Shown: one piece after another, positions 51,420 to 60,466 of the stretch
Numbering within the stretch: position 1 is the stretch's first letter
How the letters are laid out: the number at the start of each line of letters is the position of its first letter
From: Pseudomonas tremae
Lineage (GTDB): Bacteria; Pseudomonadota; Gammaproteobacteria; Pseudomonadales; Pseudomonadaceae
Assembly: GCF_001401155.1 (NCBI RefSeq)
Contig: NZ_LJRO01000482.1
Coordinates: 1-64,000 of the forward strand
DNA length: 64,000 nt
Direction: 5' to 3'
Position numbers and translations under genes: made by a program
The notes under the pieces: generated by a model
Seen by the model: the letters and a program-made list of their open reading frames with translations, nothing else
Databases searched by the model: none
Told to the model about the DNA's origin: nothing

Positions 51420-51998
51420 ATGGCAGTAAGTCTGAGTAAAGGCGGCAACGTTTCCCTCTCCAAGGAAGCACCTGGTCTGACGGAAATCACCGTAGGTTTG
51501 GGCTGGGATCCTCGCGTGACCGATGGCACCGAGTTCGATCTGGACGCGTCTATCTTCATCGTTGGCGAAAATGGCAAAGTGCTGGATGACAACAGCTTCA
51601 TTTTCTACAACAACAAGAAATCGACTGACGGTTCGGTTGAGCACCTGGGCGACAATCGTTCGGGCGCTGGCGAAGGCGACGATGAGTCGGTTACCGTCAA
51701 GCTCACCGGTCTGGCCGCTGCGGTCAAGAAGCTGGTTTTCGCAGTTACCATTCACTCGGCTGAAGAGCGCAAGCAAAGCTTTGGTCAGGTTTCGAACGCT
51801 TACATTCGCGTTGTGAACAAGGCTGACGGCAAGGAAATCGCTCGTTACGACCTGTCGGAAGATGCGTCCACCGAAACTGCGATGATCTTCGGCGAGCTGT
51901 ACCGCAACGGCGAAGAGTTCAAGTTCAAGGCCATCGGCCAAGGCTTTGCAGGCGGCCTGAAGCCGTTGGCAGAAGCACACGGCGTATCGATCGGCTAA
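51420..51998 (+). CDS. terE: TerE stress protein
   Basis: A 192-residue TerD-domain protein. Starts MAVSLSKGGNVSLSKEAPGL; calcium motifs FDLDASIFIV and HLGDNRSGAGEGDDE are present, with Ser for Thr in the second. Ends GGLKPLAEAHGVSIG, typical of TerE. AAAGGA precedes the ATG. Last gene of the plus-strand island, followed by a clear terminator. Confidence 0.92.
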   Translation: MAVSLSKGGNVSLSKEAPGLTEITVGLGWDPRVTDGTEFDLDASIFIVGENGKVLDDNSFIFYNNKKSTDGSVEHLGDNRSGAGEGDDESVTVKLTGLAAAVKKLVFAVTIHSAEERKQSFGQVSNAYIRVVNKADGKEIARYDLSEDASTETAMIFGELYRNGEEFKFKAIGQGFAGGLKPLAEAHGVSIG

Positions 51999-52019
51999 AC
52001 CCGAGCAACGCCCGATAAG

Positions 52020-52049
52020 AAACCCCGTCAGCAATGGCGGGGTTTTTTT
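52020..52049 (+). terminator. Rho-independent terminator after terE
   Basis: ACCCCG and CGGGGT form a stem with a ten-base loop, extended by A-T pairs, followed by seven T residues. Ends the ter operon and may also act on the convergent terF side, where upstream A residues would give T in the opposite strand. Confidence 0.88.
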
Positions 52050-52079
52050 ATTGGGCTACCTGGCTATCTTTCCAGGAAT

Positions 52080-52175
52080 GCAGTTCACGACGCTCCGCGT
52101 CGCAAGAGGACGCAGAGCGCCCAGAAAGGCATGCCAACGCAGAGCATTGGCACGATGGTCACGAAACGTTGCGCA
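52080..52175. repeat. GC-rich palindromic intergenic repeat
   Basis: This segment has nested palindromes: GACGCTCCGCGTC, then GGACGCAGAGCGCCC, then GGCATGCCAACGCAGAGCAT with TTGGCA. The pattern resembles the repeated palindromic unit found between many P. syringae genes. It sits between the convergent terE and terF genes. Confidence 0.6.
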
Positions 52176-52186
52176 CGCTCAATGCT

Positions 52187-53419
52187 CTACAAAATCCCGG
52201 CAGTCTTGGCCGCTTTCAGCCAATCCGGAAACTCTTCCATCAGCAGGTCGTAGAGTTTCTCTTCCGGGATTTCATCCAGACGGTCCAGTGCGAAAAAATT
52301 GCAGTTGTCGACAACGCGACCGCCCATGTCGTCGAGCTTTTCCAGAATCCCGTAACCGCGACCGCCCATCCCCACGAACTGCCAGAAGATCGGCAACTTC
52401 GCAGCTTCGATCATCAGCCTGGTTATTTCGCGATCCTGATGCACGCCGCCGTCGCTGATGAACAGGATATAGATCGGCGTTTTGTCACCCGACTTTTTGT
52501 AGTAGTCGATGACCATGCGCATCGCCTTCGGCTCATCATTGATACGTGCGCCCAGTTCCCAGTCTTTCCAGCCGCCATGATCGGTCTTGATGAAGTCCTG
52601 AAAGTTGGCCAGCGTGACCGCATTCAATTGCTGCGGTTTTGCACCAAACGCCCAGCAATCCAGCGCACCGTCGTCGTCGAAATGCACGGCGAGGGGGATG
52701 AGTCTATCAACCACTTCCTGTACGTGGCCGCGAGTGTATTGCGGGTTCATCGAACCCGATGCATCCAGCACCAGGCCCACGCGAGCCTTGGTGTCGGTCA
52801 GTTTGGCTTTCTCCAGGCTGACCTGAGCCTTTTTCGCCAGGCTGATCAGCTGCGGCGCGGCGTCGGCAATTTTCTTTTCCAGCGAAATGCGAGCGGGCGC
52901 CGGTGGCGGCGTATCGGCCACCTCACCACCAAAATGCACCACCAGCGCATCCAGCCCGGCGTTGTAGCCCTGCAGGTTGGAAGCAAAACGCCACTCGCCG
53001 TTCTTGCGGTAGATGTCAGCGACCATGATGGCTTTTTCGGCGCTGAAGGTTGCGCCCGAAAACTCGCCACGGGCCACTTCGCGGCCCTGATGCTGAATAC
53101 TGAAGTGACTTGCCTGGATATCACTCATCACGCCCGCGCCATCAATGGAGGCCGTGAACACCAAGCGATCAATGAACGCTGGCAGGCTGGCAAGCGATAG
53201 CTGGAAGTCCCCGCCGTTCACCTGTCTCACGCCGTTGCACGGGCTGGTCGGCTGATTGAAGAAAATCATGTAGCGGTCGTCCGACAGCTTGCCATTGGCA
53301 TCGACACCGAAACAGACGTAATCCACCACATGGGCGGACTGGATGACGATCGACAGCGTGAGGTCAGAGCCCTGAATAAGTGTGGAAAGCGGGATGCGTT
53401 GACCTTGGGTAATCTGCAT
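52187..53419 (-). CDS. terF: TerF-like protein: TerD domain plus von Willebrand A domain
   Basis: A 410-residue protein. N-terminal TerD-like domain (1-175; MVADIYRKNGEWRFASNLQG, with no GDNRTG motif), a helical linker, then a vWA domain with the metal-ion-dependent adhesion site DASGSMNP near residue 225, a conserved Thr/Asp region (TPIYILFISDGGVH) and WQFVGMGG. The vWA part may hold Ter proteins in a metal-dependent complex. Transcribed toward terE, so in its own unit. Confidence 0.9.
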   Translation of the reverse strand: MQITQGQRIPLSTLIQGSDLTLSIVIQSAHVVDYVCFGVDANGKLSDDRYMIFFNQPTSPCNGVRQVNGGDFQLSLASLPAFIDRLVFTASIDGAGVMSDIQASHFSIQHQGREVARGEFSGATFSAEKAIMVADIYRKNGEWRFASNLQGYNAGLDALVVHFGGEVADTPPPAPARISLEKKIADAAPQLISLAKKAQVSLEKAKLTDTKARVGLVLDASGSMNPQYTRGHVQEVVDRLIPLAVHFDDDGALDCWAFGAKPQQLNAVTLANFQDFIKTDHGGWKDWELGARINDEPKAMRMVIDYYKKSGDKTPIYILFISDGGVHQDREITRLMIEAAKLPIFWQFVGMGGRGYGILEKLDDMGGRVVDNCNFFALDRLDEIPEEKLYDLLMEEFPDWLKAAKTAGIL

Positions 53420-53479
53420 GTCTCTTCCTTGGCAGTGAGGCAGGCGCGCGGCCTGTGGTCGAGTAACTAAGTCAGGAGA

Positions 53480-54574
53480 TCAGCGTTCGCTTCTGCCCAC
53501 GCCAGCGGGGCCCGCTGCCAGCATGCGGCCAGCCAGTCGTGAGAAGGGCAGGCTTTGCAGCCATACGGTGCCTGGGCCGGTAAGCCTGGCGAAAAATACG
53601 CCCTCGCCGCCGAACAGCATTGATTTGATACCTCCGCCGACCATGCGGATATCGTAGTCGACCGTCTGGGTCATGGCCGCCAGACAGCCGGTATCGACGT
53701 CCAGAGCTTCACCGGCAGCCAGCTCGATCTTGCGCACCGTGCCGCCCATGTGAACGAACACCCAGCCGTCACCCTCAAGCTTCTGCAGGATGAAACCTTC
53801 GCCGCCAAACAGACCGGTAAGAATCTTCTTCTGAAACTGGATGCCGATGGACACGCCCTTTGCGCCAGCCAGAAAACTGTCTTTCTGACAGATCAACTTG
53901 CCGCCGAAGTCGCGCAGGTTCAGAGGCAGAATGGTGCCGGGGTAGGGCGCAGCGAAAGCGACGCGTCCCTTGCCCGAGCCTTGCTGGGAAAATACCGTGG
54001 TGAACAGGCTTTCACCGGTCAGCATGCGTTTCCCGGCGCCGAATAAAGAGCCCAGCAGGCCTGAGGACTGATTGCTGCCGTCACCGAAGATGGTTTCCAT
54101 CTGCACGTCGCAGGTTTTGTACATCATCGCGCCAGCTTCGGCGACAGCACTTTCACCGGGGTCTAGCTCCAATTCGACGAACTGGGTCTCCGATCCGTAC
54201 AACTTGAAATCCACGCCGTCGGTAGCCTGCGCCAAGCCAAAGCCGCCCGATGTGTTCGGGTCCGGCGTGAACGAGGGACGCCTGCTCGGGGACGAGGACG
54301 AGGGTGGGGACGGGTTGGCGGTGGGCACCGGATTGGCGTGTGCGGGCAGGCCGGAGGGTTTCGGCTGGATCATTTCCGGCGTTGGTGCCGGAAACGGCGT
54401 CACGCCGTCCTTCTTCATGGCACGCACTTGAGGGACCTGATAAATCGGTTGCCAGTCAGGCATGCCCTGCTGCCAGCACCAGGCGCCGGGTGATTCACGT
54501 GCGATCAGGCGCGCGGCGTCGGCATCCATCGGGCCAAGTTGCTTGCCCGCATTCATCACAAACCACTGTTCCAA
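53480..54574 (-). CDS. GYF-like domain fused to an AIM24/TIGR00266 protein
   Basis: A 364-residue protein. Residues 1-50 resemble a GYF_2-type domain (WFVMNAGKQLGPMDADAARL, MPDWQPIYQVPQV), which binds Pro-rich peptides. A Pro/Ser-rich linker runs to about 115. Residues 120-360 match the AIM24/TIGR00266 beta-sandwich family: VELELDPGESAVAEAGAMMY, GLFGGEGFILQKLEGDG and VFVHMGGTVRKIELAAGE. Function unsettled; relatives are named after a mitochondrial protein. It lies 60 bases upstream of terF on the same strand, so it may be co-transcribed with it. The GYF domain could bind the Pro-Ala linker of TerA (inference). Confidence 0.82.
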   Translation of the reverse strand: MEQWFVMNAGKQLGPMDADAARLIARESPGAWCWQQGMPDWQPIYQVPQVRAMKKDGVTPFPAPTPEMIQPKPSGLPAHANPVPTANPSPPSSSSPSRRPSFTPDPNTSGGFGLAQATDGVDFKLYGSETQFVELELDPGESAVAEAGAMMYKTCDVQMETIFGDGSNQSSGLLGSLFGAGKRMLTGESLFTTVFSQQGSGKGRVAFAAPYPGTILPLNLRDFGGKLICQKDSFLAGAKGVSIGIQFQKKILTGLFGGEGFILQKLEGDGWVFVHMGGTVRKIELAAGEALDVDTGCLAAMTQTVDYDIRMVGGGIKSMLFGGEGVFFARLTGPGTVWLQSLPFSRLAGRMLAAGPAGVGRSER

Positions 54575-54621
54575 AGCGTCTTCTCCCGAGTGAATCGTGA
54601 TAGTCGTCGTGGGCGTTGCCG

Positions 54622-55470
54622 TCAGAGGCTCAGGCGCATGGAAAGGTCCACGGCCTTCACATCCTTGGTCATGGCCCCGATGGAAATGTAGTCCACGCCG
54701 GTCTCGGCAATTACCCGCAGAGTATCGTCGTTGATACCGCCGCTGGCTTCCAGGCTGGCACGGCCAGCAGTCAGGCGCACAGCCTCGCGCATGTCAGCCA
54801 GGCTCAACTCGTCCAGCATGATGATATTGGCCCCGGCATCCAGCGCCTGCTGGAGTTCGCTCAGGCTTTCCACTTCTATTTCTACCGGTTTGCCTGGGGC
54901 GATCCGGTGCGCTGCCTCCACTGCCTGGGCAATGCCGCCACAGGCCGCGATATGGTTTTCCTTGATCAGAAACGCGTCATACAGACCAATGCGGTGGTTG
55001 TGGCAGCCGCCGCAGGTGACGGCGTATTTCTGCGCCAGACGCAGGCCCGGCAGTGTCTTGCGGGTGTCCAGCAGTTTGACCTGAGTGCCCTCCACAAGAT
55101 CGGCGAAGTGTTGCGCGCGGGTGGCAACGCCCGACAGCATTTGCAGAAAATTGAGGGCACTGCGCTCGCCGGTCAGCAGCGAGCGGGCAGGGCCTTCAAG
55201 GTGAAAAAGGGCCTGGTTCGGGTTGACCCGATCGCCATCGATCACTTGCCAGTGCACAGCCACCCGAGGGTCCAGCTGGCGGAAAACGGCATCCACCCAG
55301 GCTGTACCGGCGATAACCGCTGCGTCGCGCGAGATGATCGTGGCTTTGGCCAACCGTTCTGCGGGAATCAATTGCGCGGTGATATCGCCGCTGCCGACAT
55401 CCTCAAGCAATGCGCGACGAACATTGGCTTCGATCTCGGCGGTCAGGTCGGCAATTCGTACATTCGGCAT
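54622..55470 (-). CDS. nadC: Nicotinate-nucleotide pyrophosphorylase (quinolinate phosphoribosyltransferase)
   Basis: A 282-residue enzyme that makes nicotinate mononucleotide from quinolinate and PRPP in NAD synthesis. Motifs: LLEDVGSGDITAQLIP near the start, LNFLQMLSGVATRAQHF, LLDTRKTLPGLRLAQKYAV, GGCHNHRIGLYDAFLIKENH, VEIEVESLSELQQAL and LEASGGINDDTLR. All conserved substrate-binding residues appear present. ATG 55470 begins the conserved region. Core gene, unrelated to the Ter island. Confidence 0.96.
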   Translation of the reverse strand: MPNVRIADLTAEIEANVRRALLEDVGSGDITAQLIPAERLAKATIISRDAAVIAGTAWVDAVFRQLDPRVAVHWQVIDGDRVNPNQALFHLEGPARSLLTGERSALNFLQMLSGVATRAQHFADLVEGTQVKLLDTRKTLPGLRLAQKYAVTCGGCHNHRIGLYDAFLIKENHIAACGGIAQAVEAAHRIAPGKPVEIEVESLSELQQALDAGANIIMLDELSLADMREAVRLTAGRASLEASGGINDDTLRVIAETGVDYISIGAMTKDVKAVDLSMRLSL

Positions 55471-55821
55471 AGCGGGCTCCACTTCAAGGTCGTCCGAGTA
55501 TAAGGCAGTGCAACTGTCTAACCCACCGGGCATATAGCATGGCCGCGCATTCGGAACATGCAGTTGGTCGGTTAGGCAAATTCGTTTGCGATGGAACGCG
55601 AAAGCCGCGGTCTATCGCTGCACGTAAATGCCGTGTCGCCTGCATTCGACAGGACGTGAAAAAGTCTTACTGGCGTTATTGGCAAGTTTTGAAACATAAT
55701 CCGCCTTGTAATTGACGTCATAGGTTTGACTCTCCGCAAGGTCGAGGGAGTCTTTTTACAAGGCGAGGTCTGCAAGCCGCGTTTGTGAAGGGATTCAGAT
55801 AATTTCCTGTCAGGGGGTGTA
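55471..55821. other. Divergent intergenic region with a terminator-like hairpin
   Basis: Promoters of nadC (minus) and the DUF1631 gene (plus) must lie here. On the plus strand at 55728-55757 GACTCTC and GGGAGTC pair (one G-T) over a ten-base loop, followed by five T residues: a terminator-like hairpin about 65 bases before the DUF1631 start. It could end a short RNA or act as an attenuator. No protein gene is seen. Confidence 0.5.
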
Positions 55822-58077
55822 ATGCCGAACGACGAAAAAGTAGTGCCGTTGAGCAAATTGCTCCCTGCCCAAGGTGCAAGTGCGCCTTTGGCCCGGCTGC
55901 CCGTTGTGTTGTTGCAGGTTCGCGACCGTGCGGCCCAACAGCTCAAGGATGGCCTGCAGGCGCTGTTTGATAACGCCGACGACACACTGTTCGAGATGGC
56001 AGACCGCGCCCGCAACAACTCCGAACAAAACCTTTTTTTTGAAGCCATGCGCGACTTGCGCCTCAAGCGCAAAAGCATCGAGCGCGGTTTTCTCGACAAA
56101 TTCTACGAGTCCTTTCTGGCCTTGGGTCAGTACCAGATTCACGAGCCTGTGCTGCCTGCTGCCGTGTCGTTCGACAAACTGGCGCTGGTGCATAACGATG
56201 AGCTGGAGAAGACCGTAGCCGTCGATGCCATGGTCGCCAAGGTCATGAGCCGTGACAGCCTCGCGCTGGGGCAACTGACCGCGCGCCTGAATGTGTTGGT
56301 CCCGCAGGCCATTGCCGAAGACAGCAACCCGTTGGGGCCGGCGATGCTGTGCCGCTTCTTTCTCGAGGGCGGGCGCAGTCTGGGCGTCGAGATCAAGGTC
56401 AAGCTGATCATCCTCAAGCTGTTCGAGAAATACGTCCTTTCCAACACTGACCACTTGTACAGCGAAGCTAATCAGCTACTGATTGCCACGGGCGTCCTGC
56501 CGGACATGAAGTCATTGCCGGCGCGCCGCGCATCTGACCGTGCAACGCCTGGGCACCGTGCAGCCGAGCTGTCCGATCCGGTATTGAACCAGGCGGCCGA
56601 CAAGCTCGACAAAGGTGTGCAGGAAGTCTTTTCGGCGTTGCAGGAGTTGCTTCTGCACGTTCGTGGCAATCTTGCTCCGCGCCACGAGCCCAACGCCGAA
56701 GTGCGTCCGATCTCCAGCAAGGATTTGCTGCGGCTGCTCTCGCACCTGCAGCAATACGTGCCCTCCCAAGAGGCCGACGACGAGTTCGATCTGCGTAATC
56801 AACTGGAGCAACTGCTGACCCGGGTCAACGTCAAGACCGGTAAGTCCCGAGTGGTCGGTGTCGGCGATGAGGACGTGATCAACCTGATCGCCATGCTCTT
56901 TGAGTTCATTCTCGACGATCGAAACCTGACTCCGTCCTTGCGCGCCCTGATCGGGCGTCTGCAGATTCCGATGCTCAAGGTGGCGGTGCTCGACAAGAGC
57001 TTCTTCAGTCGCGGCAGCCATCCTGCCCGCCGCCTGCTCAATGAAATTGCCACTGCGGCGTTGGGTTGGGGCGGTCGCGACGACTATCAGCGGGACTCGC
57101 TTTACCAGCGGGTAGAGCAGATCGTGCAGCGCCTGCTGAATGATTTCGTCGATGACCCGGCTATTTTCTCCGAACTGCTGGCCGACTTCCTGGCCTTCAC
57201 CAGTGACGAACGCCGTCGCAGCGAACTGCTTGAGCAGCGTACCCGCGACGCCGAGGAAGGCCGCGCACGCGCCGAGCTTGCCCGGCATCAGGTGCAGCAC
57301 GAGTTGAATGAACGGCTGTTGGGCAAGACGTTGCCTGAAGCCGTCGTGCGCCTGCTGCAGGAGGCCTGGAGCAAGGTGTTGCTGTTGACCTGTCTGAAGC
57401 ACGGCAATGAGTCTGCCGAGTGGCAAGCCGGGCTGAAGACGATGGATGAGTTGATCTGGAGCGTCGAGCAACATGACGACCCGCAGGCCTTGCAGCAGTT
57501 GCTTGAGCTGGTGCCGGGGCTGCTCAAGTCGCTGCGTGACGGATTGACCAGTGCTGCATTCGATCCGTTCGCTACCAGCGAGTTCTTCAGCCAGCTCGAG
57601 TCGTTGCACGTTCAGGCTTTTCAGCATTTCTCGCGCTTGCAGGACGGCACAGCTGATTCTGCACAGGGCGACACGCTGGCGTCGGATGCTGACGTCGCTG
57701 GCGGGCCATCGATGATGGCCGTTGTTGAAGAAATCGTCCTGATTTCTCCCGAAGAACAGATGCTCAACGAGCCGGTCGTGCAGTTGCCTGACGACGACGC
57801 CGGCCTGCAAATGGTCGATAAGCTGCGGGTTGGGGGCTGGGTTGAAATTCAGGAAGACGAAGAACACAAGCTGCGCTGCAAGCTGACCGCCATTGTCGAG
57901 CCGAGCGGTCGCTATGTGTTCGTCAATCGCACGGGCATGAAGGTTCTGGAGAAGACGCGTTTGGGCCTTGCCGTTGAGTTTCGCCGCGGTGCCATTCGCA
58001 TTCTGGACGACGCCTTGCTGTTTGACCGCGCGTTGGAATCAGTGATCAGCAACCTGCGAAAACTCAAGGGCGCGTGA
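55822..58077 (+). CDS. DUF1631 family protein
   Basis: A 751-residue soluble, mainly helical protein matching the DUF1631 family pattern: PVVLLQVRDRAAQQLKDGLQ, FFEAMRDLRLKRKSIERGF, DVINLIAMLFEFILDD, LIGRLQIPMLKVAVLDKSFF and NEIATAALGW. The C-terminal about 90 residues (KLRVGGWVEIQEDEEHKLR, FVNRTGMKVLEKTRLGLAVE) form a PilZ-like or small beta domain. In Pseudomonas aeruginosa a DUF1631 protein has been tied to c-di-GMP signalling, so a link is possible, but I do not see a clean RxxxR PilZ motif. Alone on the plus strand. Confidence 0.85.
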   Translation: MPNDEKVVPLSKLLPAQGASAPLARLPVVLLQVRDRAAQQLKDGLQALFDNADDTLFEMADRARNNSEQNLFFEAMRDLRLKRKSIERGFLDKFYESFLALGQYQIHEPVLPAAVSFDKLALVHNDELEKTVAVDAMVAKVMSRDSLALGQLTARLNVLVPQAIAEDSNPLGPAMLCRFFLEGGRSLGVEIKVKLIILKLFEKYVLSNTDHLYSEANQLLIATGVLPDMKSLPARRASDRATPGHRAAELSDPVLNQAADKLDKGVQEVFSALQELLLHVRGNLAPRHEPNAEVRPISSKDLLRLLSHLQQYVPSQEADDEFDLRNQLEQLLTRVNVKTGKSRVVGVGDEDVINLIAMLFEFILDDRNLTPSLRALIGRLQIPMLKVAVLDKSFFSRGSHPARRLLNEIATAALGWGGRDDYQRDSLYQRVEQIVQRLLNDFVDDPAIFSELLADFLAFTSDERRRSELLEQRTRDAEEGRARAELARHQVQHELNERLLGKTLPEAVVRLLQEAWSKVLLLTCLKHGNESAEWQAGLKTMDELIWSVEQHDDPQALQQLLELVPGLLKSLRDGLTSAAFDPFATSEFFSQLESLHVQAFQHFSRLQDGTADSAQGDTLASDADVAGGPSMMAVVEEIVLISPEEQMLNEPVVQLPDDDAGLQMVDKLRVGGWVEIQEDEEHKLRCKLTAIVEPSGRYVFVNRTGMKVLEKTRLGLAVEFRRGAIRILDDALLFDRALESVISNLRKLKGA

Positions 58078-58083
58078 TCCCGG

Positions 58084-58099
58084 CCCCGGTTTACCGGGG
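58084..58099. repeat. Short GC-rich hairpin after the DUF1631 gene
   Basis: CCCCGG and CCGGGG flank TTTA, a six-base-pair stem seven bases after the stop codon. No T run follows, so it may only protect the mRNA end. Confidence 0.45.
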
Positions 58100-58258
58100 G
58101 CATGCGAGGCGTGGCGCGCAGTTTCTTGTGCTCCGCGTCGTAACGTCGAGGTGTCAAACAGGCATTTCCTACGTCGCGAGTCCGTGCCTGAACCGCCACA
58201 TCGGCCCCTGTCACAGGCATAATCAGCGCTACTTACTACCCCTGCTCAAGGAGCGCTC

Positions 58259-58807
58259 ATGCAACTGGACTCCGCAAGCGGTTGGTGTGACGGCGTGCAG
58301 CATTGCCCGTCGCCCAACTTTAATGCGCGACCCGAAGGCGACATCTCGTTGCTGGTTATCCATAACATCAGCCTGCCGCCCGCACAGTTCAAGACCGGCA
58401 AGGTGCAGGCCTTCTTTCAGAACCAGCTGGATGCCACCGAGCATCCCTACTTTTCGGGGATTGCCGATCTGCGCGTTTCGGCGCATTTTCTGATTGAACG
58501 TGATGGCGAGGTCATTCAGTTCGTCTCTTGTCTTGATCGCGCATGGCATGCCGGTGTTTCCTGTTTCGAGGGCCGTGAGGGGTGTAACGACTTCTCCATC
58601 GGCATCGAGCTTGAGGGCACTGACGAGCAGCCGTTCACTGATGCGCAATACGAAGCCCTGATAGCCCTGACGCGTCAGCTGCGCCAGGCTTTCGTGGCAA
58701 TTACGCCCGAGCGTATCTGTGGTCATAGCGACATAGCGCCCGGACGCAAGACAGATCCCGGGCCCTGTTTCGATTGGGGCCGGTTTCAAGCGGCTTTGCT
58801 GGATTGA
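58259..58807 (+). CDS. ampD: 1,6-anhydro-N-acetylmuramyl-L-alanine amidase AmpD
   Basis: A 182-residue cytoplasmic zinc amidase that removes the stem peptide from anhydro-muropeptides during wall recycling; loss raises AmpC beta-lactamase in many species. Zinc ligands are expected at LLVIHNISLP (His), GHSDIAPGRKTDPGP (His and Asp). Also conserved: ISAHFLIERDGE-like RVSAHFLIERDGEVIQ and AWHAGVSCFEGR. Length fits AmpD rather than periplasmic paralogues, with no signal peptide. AAGGAG before the ATG. Followed by ampE after 15 bases. Confidence 0.96.
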   Translation: MQLDSASGWCDGVQHCPSPNFNARPEGDISLLVIHNISLPPAQFKTGKVQAFFQNQLDATEHPYFSGIADLRVSAHFLIERDGEVIQFVSCLDRAWHAGVSCFEGREGCNDFSIGIELEGTDEQPFTDAQYEALIALTRQLRQAFVAITPERICGHSDIAPGRKTDPGPCFDWGRFQAALLD

Positions 58808-58822
58808 GGTAAGGGAGGAACA

Positions 58823-59659
58823 ATGAGTTTTCTGGTGCTATTGCTGGCAGTTCTTGTCGAAAAGTTTTCCGCCCTGCGCCAGCGTGTGCAGCGCGACGGA
58901 CCGTGGCTCAGCGAGCTGGCGAAGCTCGAGGCGGGCCAGCGAACAGCGTCCCGTCCCTGGCTGATGCTGGCGTTGCTGGTACTGGTGCCGGTGTTGCTGC
59001 TGCATCTTGTTCTGACCATCGTGGGCTCGGTTGCCTATGGCTGGCTGGTGTTACCTATCCATTTGCTGGTGCTGATCTACAGCCTGGGCCGGGTCGATCT
59101 GATTGCCGTGCTTGGTCCGTTTCGTGACGCCTGCCGACGTGGCGATGCACAGGCAGCGGTGCATGTGGCCGAGCGCGACATGGGCGTGCAGGCCGACGAC
59201 AGCGAACAATTGCTGCATGGCGTGCAGGGTTACATGCTCTGGCAGGCGTTTCAGAGCTTCTTCGCAGTAATCTTCTGGTATTTCGTGCTTGGGCCGGTCG
59301 CCGCGCTGGCTTACCGTTTGCTGGCGCTTGCAGCCGAAAATGGCCGGACTCCCGAGCTGGTCGAGCGGGCAGGGCAACTGCGCCATGCATTCGAATGGGT
59401 GCCGGTCAGGCTGCTGGCTGCCAGCTTTGCGCTGGTGGGCAATTTCGTTGCGGTAAGCCGGGTGATGCTGCACGAGCTGCTCAACTGGAACATCAGCGCT
59501 GCCCAGCTCATTACGCGTGTCGGGTGCGCCGCCAGTGAGGTTCCGCCTCCGGTCATCGGGCCTGAAGGCGTTACCAGCCTCGACATGCTCTGGGAGCTGC
59601 TGGTTCGCTCGGCAATCGTCTGGTACGCAGGGTTTGCACTGTGGACCTTGCTGCTCTGA
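58823..59659 (+). CDS. ampE: AmpE, inner-membrane protein of the ampDE operon
   Basis: A 278-residue membrane protein with about four membrane helices (near 43-65, 68-85, 140-165, 255-275). AmpE has been proposed to sense beta-lactam stress with AmpD, but its role is unsettled. Features: MSFLVLLLAVLVEKFSALRQ start, FREACRRGD-like FRDACRRGDAQAAVHVAERD, and WFLGPVAALAYRLL-like segment. GGGAGGA lies before the ATG. Confidence 0.93.
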   Translation: MSFLVLLLAVLVEKFSALRQRVQRDGPWLSELAKLEAGQRTASRPWLMLALLVLVPVLLLHLVLTIVGSVAYGWLVLPIHLLVLIYSLGRVDLIAVLGPFRDACRRGDAQAAVHVAERDMGVQADDSEQLLHGVQGYMLWQAFQSFFAVIFWYFVLGPVAALAYRLLALAAENGRTPELVERAGQLRHAFEWVPVRLLAASFALVGNFVAVSRVMLHELLNWNISAAQLITRVGCAASEVPPPVIGPEGVTSLDMLWELLVRSAIVWYAGFALWTLLL

Positions 59660-59665
59660 TTCGGC

Positions 59666-60466
59666 TCAGTCACCGGCCTGTCGAGGCCAGTCAAAAAGCG
59701 CGCAGGCGTTCTCTGTAGTCGCCTCGGCGAGGCGCTGCGGGCTGATGTTCATCAACGCCGCGAGTGCCTGGCAAATGTCGGGCAAGTGTTGCGGGCTGTT
59801 GCGCTGGTTGGGATACATGGCGGGCGCCATGTCCGGTGAGTCGGTTTCCAGTACCACGCTGTCCAGCGGCAGGTCGGCGATGACGCGGTGCATACGCAGC
59901 GCCTGCGGCCATGTTGCCGCCCCGCCAAGACCCAGCTTAAACCCCAGTTTTATGTATTCACGAGCCTCTTCCCTGCTGCCCGCAAAGGCATGGACGATAC
60001 CGCCGCGCTTGAGCTTGTAACGTTTCAGGGTGGCGATCACGTCGGCATGGCTGCGGCGCACGTGCAGCAACGCGGGCAAGTTGAAGTCCGATGCCAGCCC
60101 GAGCTGTGCTTCGAAAATTGCCTGCTGACGCACTTTGTCCGGGTTTTTGACATAGTAATCCAGCCCGATCTCGCCCACCGCGCACAGCTGCGGATGGCCC
60201 TTCAGGCGGGTCAGCCATTCGCCCAGCTCGATCAGGTGTCCGCTGCGGTGCTCATCGATATACACCGGGTGCAGCCCGAAGGCCGCGTACAGCGCCGGAC
60301 GCGATTCGGTCAATGCCCACAGGCGCTGCCAGTTACGCTGATAGACCCCAAGCACCACCATGCGCTGCACGCCGAGTGAGCTGCAGTGCTCCAGTACCTG
60401 ATTTCGGTCGTCATCGAAGTCCGAAAAATCCAGGTGGGTATGGGTGTCGATCAGCGTCATGTTCAT
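59666..60466 (-). CDS. TatD-family metal-dependent DNase
   Basis: A 266-residue hydrolase of the TatD superfamily, 3'-5' exonuclease-type in studied members. Metal ligands: IDTHTHLDFSDFD (two His and Asp), GEIGLDYYV (Glu), LLHVRRSHADV (His), GIVHAFAGS (His) and LETDSPDMAP (Asp). All are present, so activity is expected. The ATG overlaps the cra stop by four bases, so it is co-translated with cra, an arrangement conserved in Pseudomonas. The exact paralogue (TatD, YcfH or YjjV type) is not resolved. Confidence 0.9.
   Translation of the reverse strand: MNMTLIDTHTHLDFSDFDDDRNQVLEHCSSLGVQRMVVLGVYQRNWQRLWALTESRPALYAAFGLHPVYIDEHRSGHLIELGEWLTRLKGHPQLCAVGEIGLDYYVKNPDKVRQQAIFEAQLGLASDFNLPALLHVRRSHADVIATLKRYKLKRGGIVHAFAGSREEAREYIKLGFKLGLGGAATWPQALRMHRVIADLPLDSVVLETDSPDMAPAMYPNQRNSPQHLPDICQALAALMNISPQRLAEATTENACALFDWPRQAGD

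Noticed and set aside
56512..57867. A 451-codon minus-strand open frame opposite the DUF1631 gene
   Set aside because: Antisense shadow with Gln/His/Leu-rich translation; the plus strand has the recognised family.
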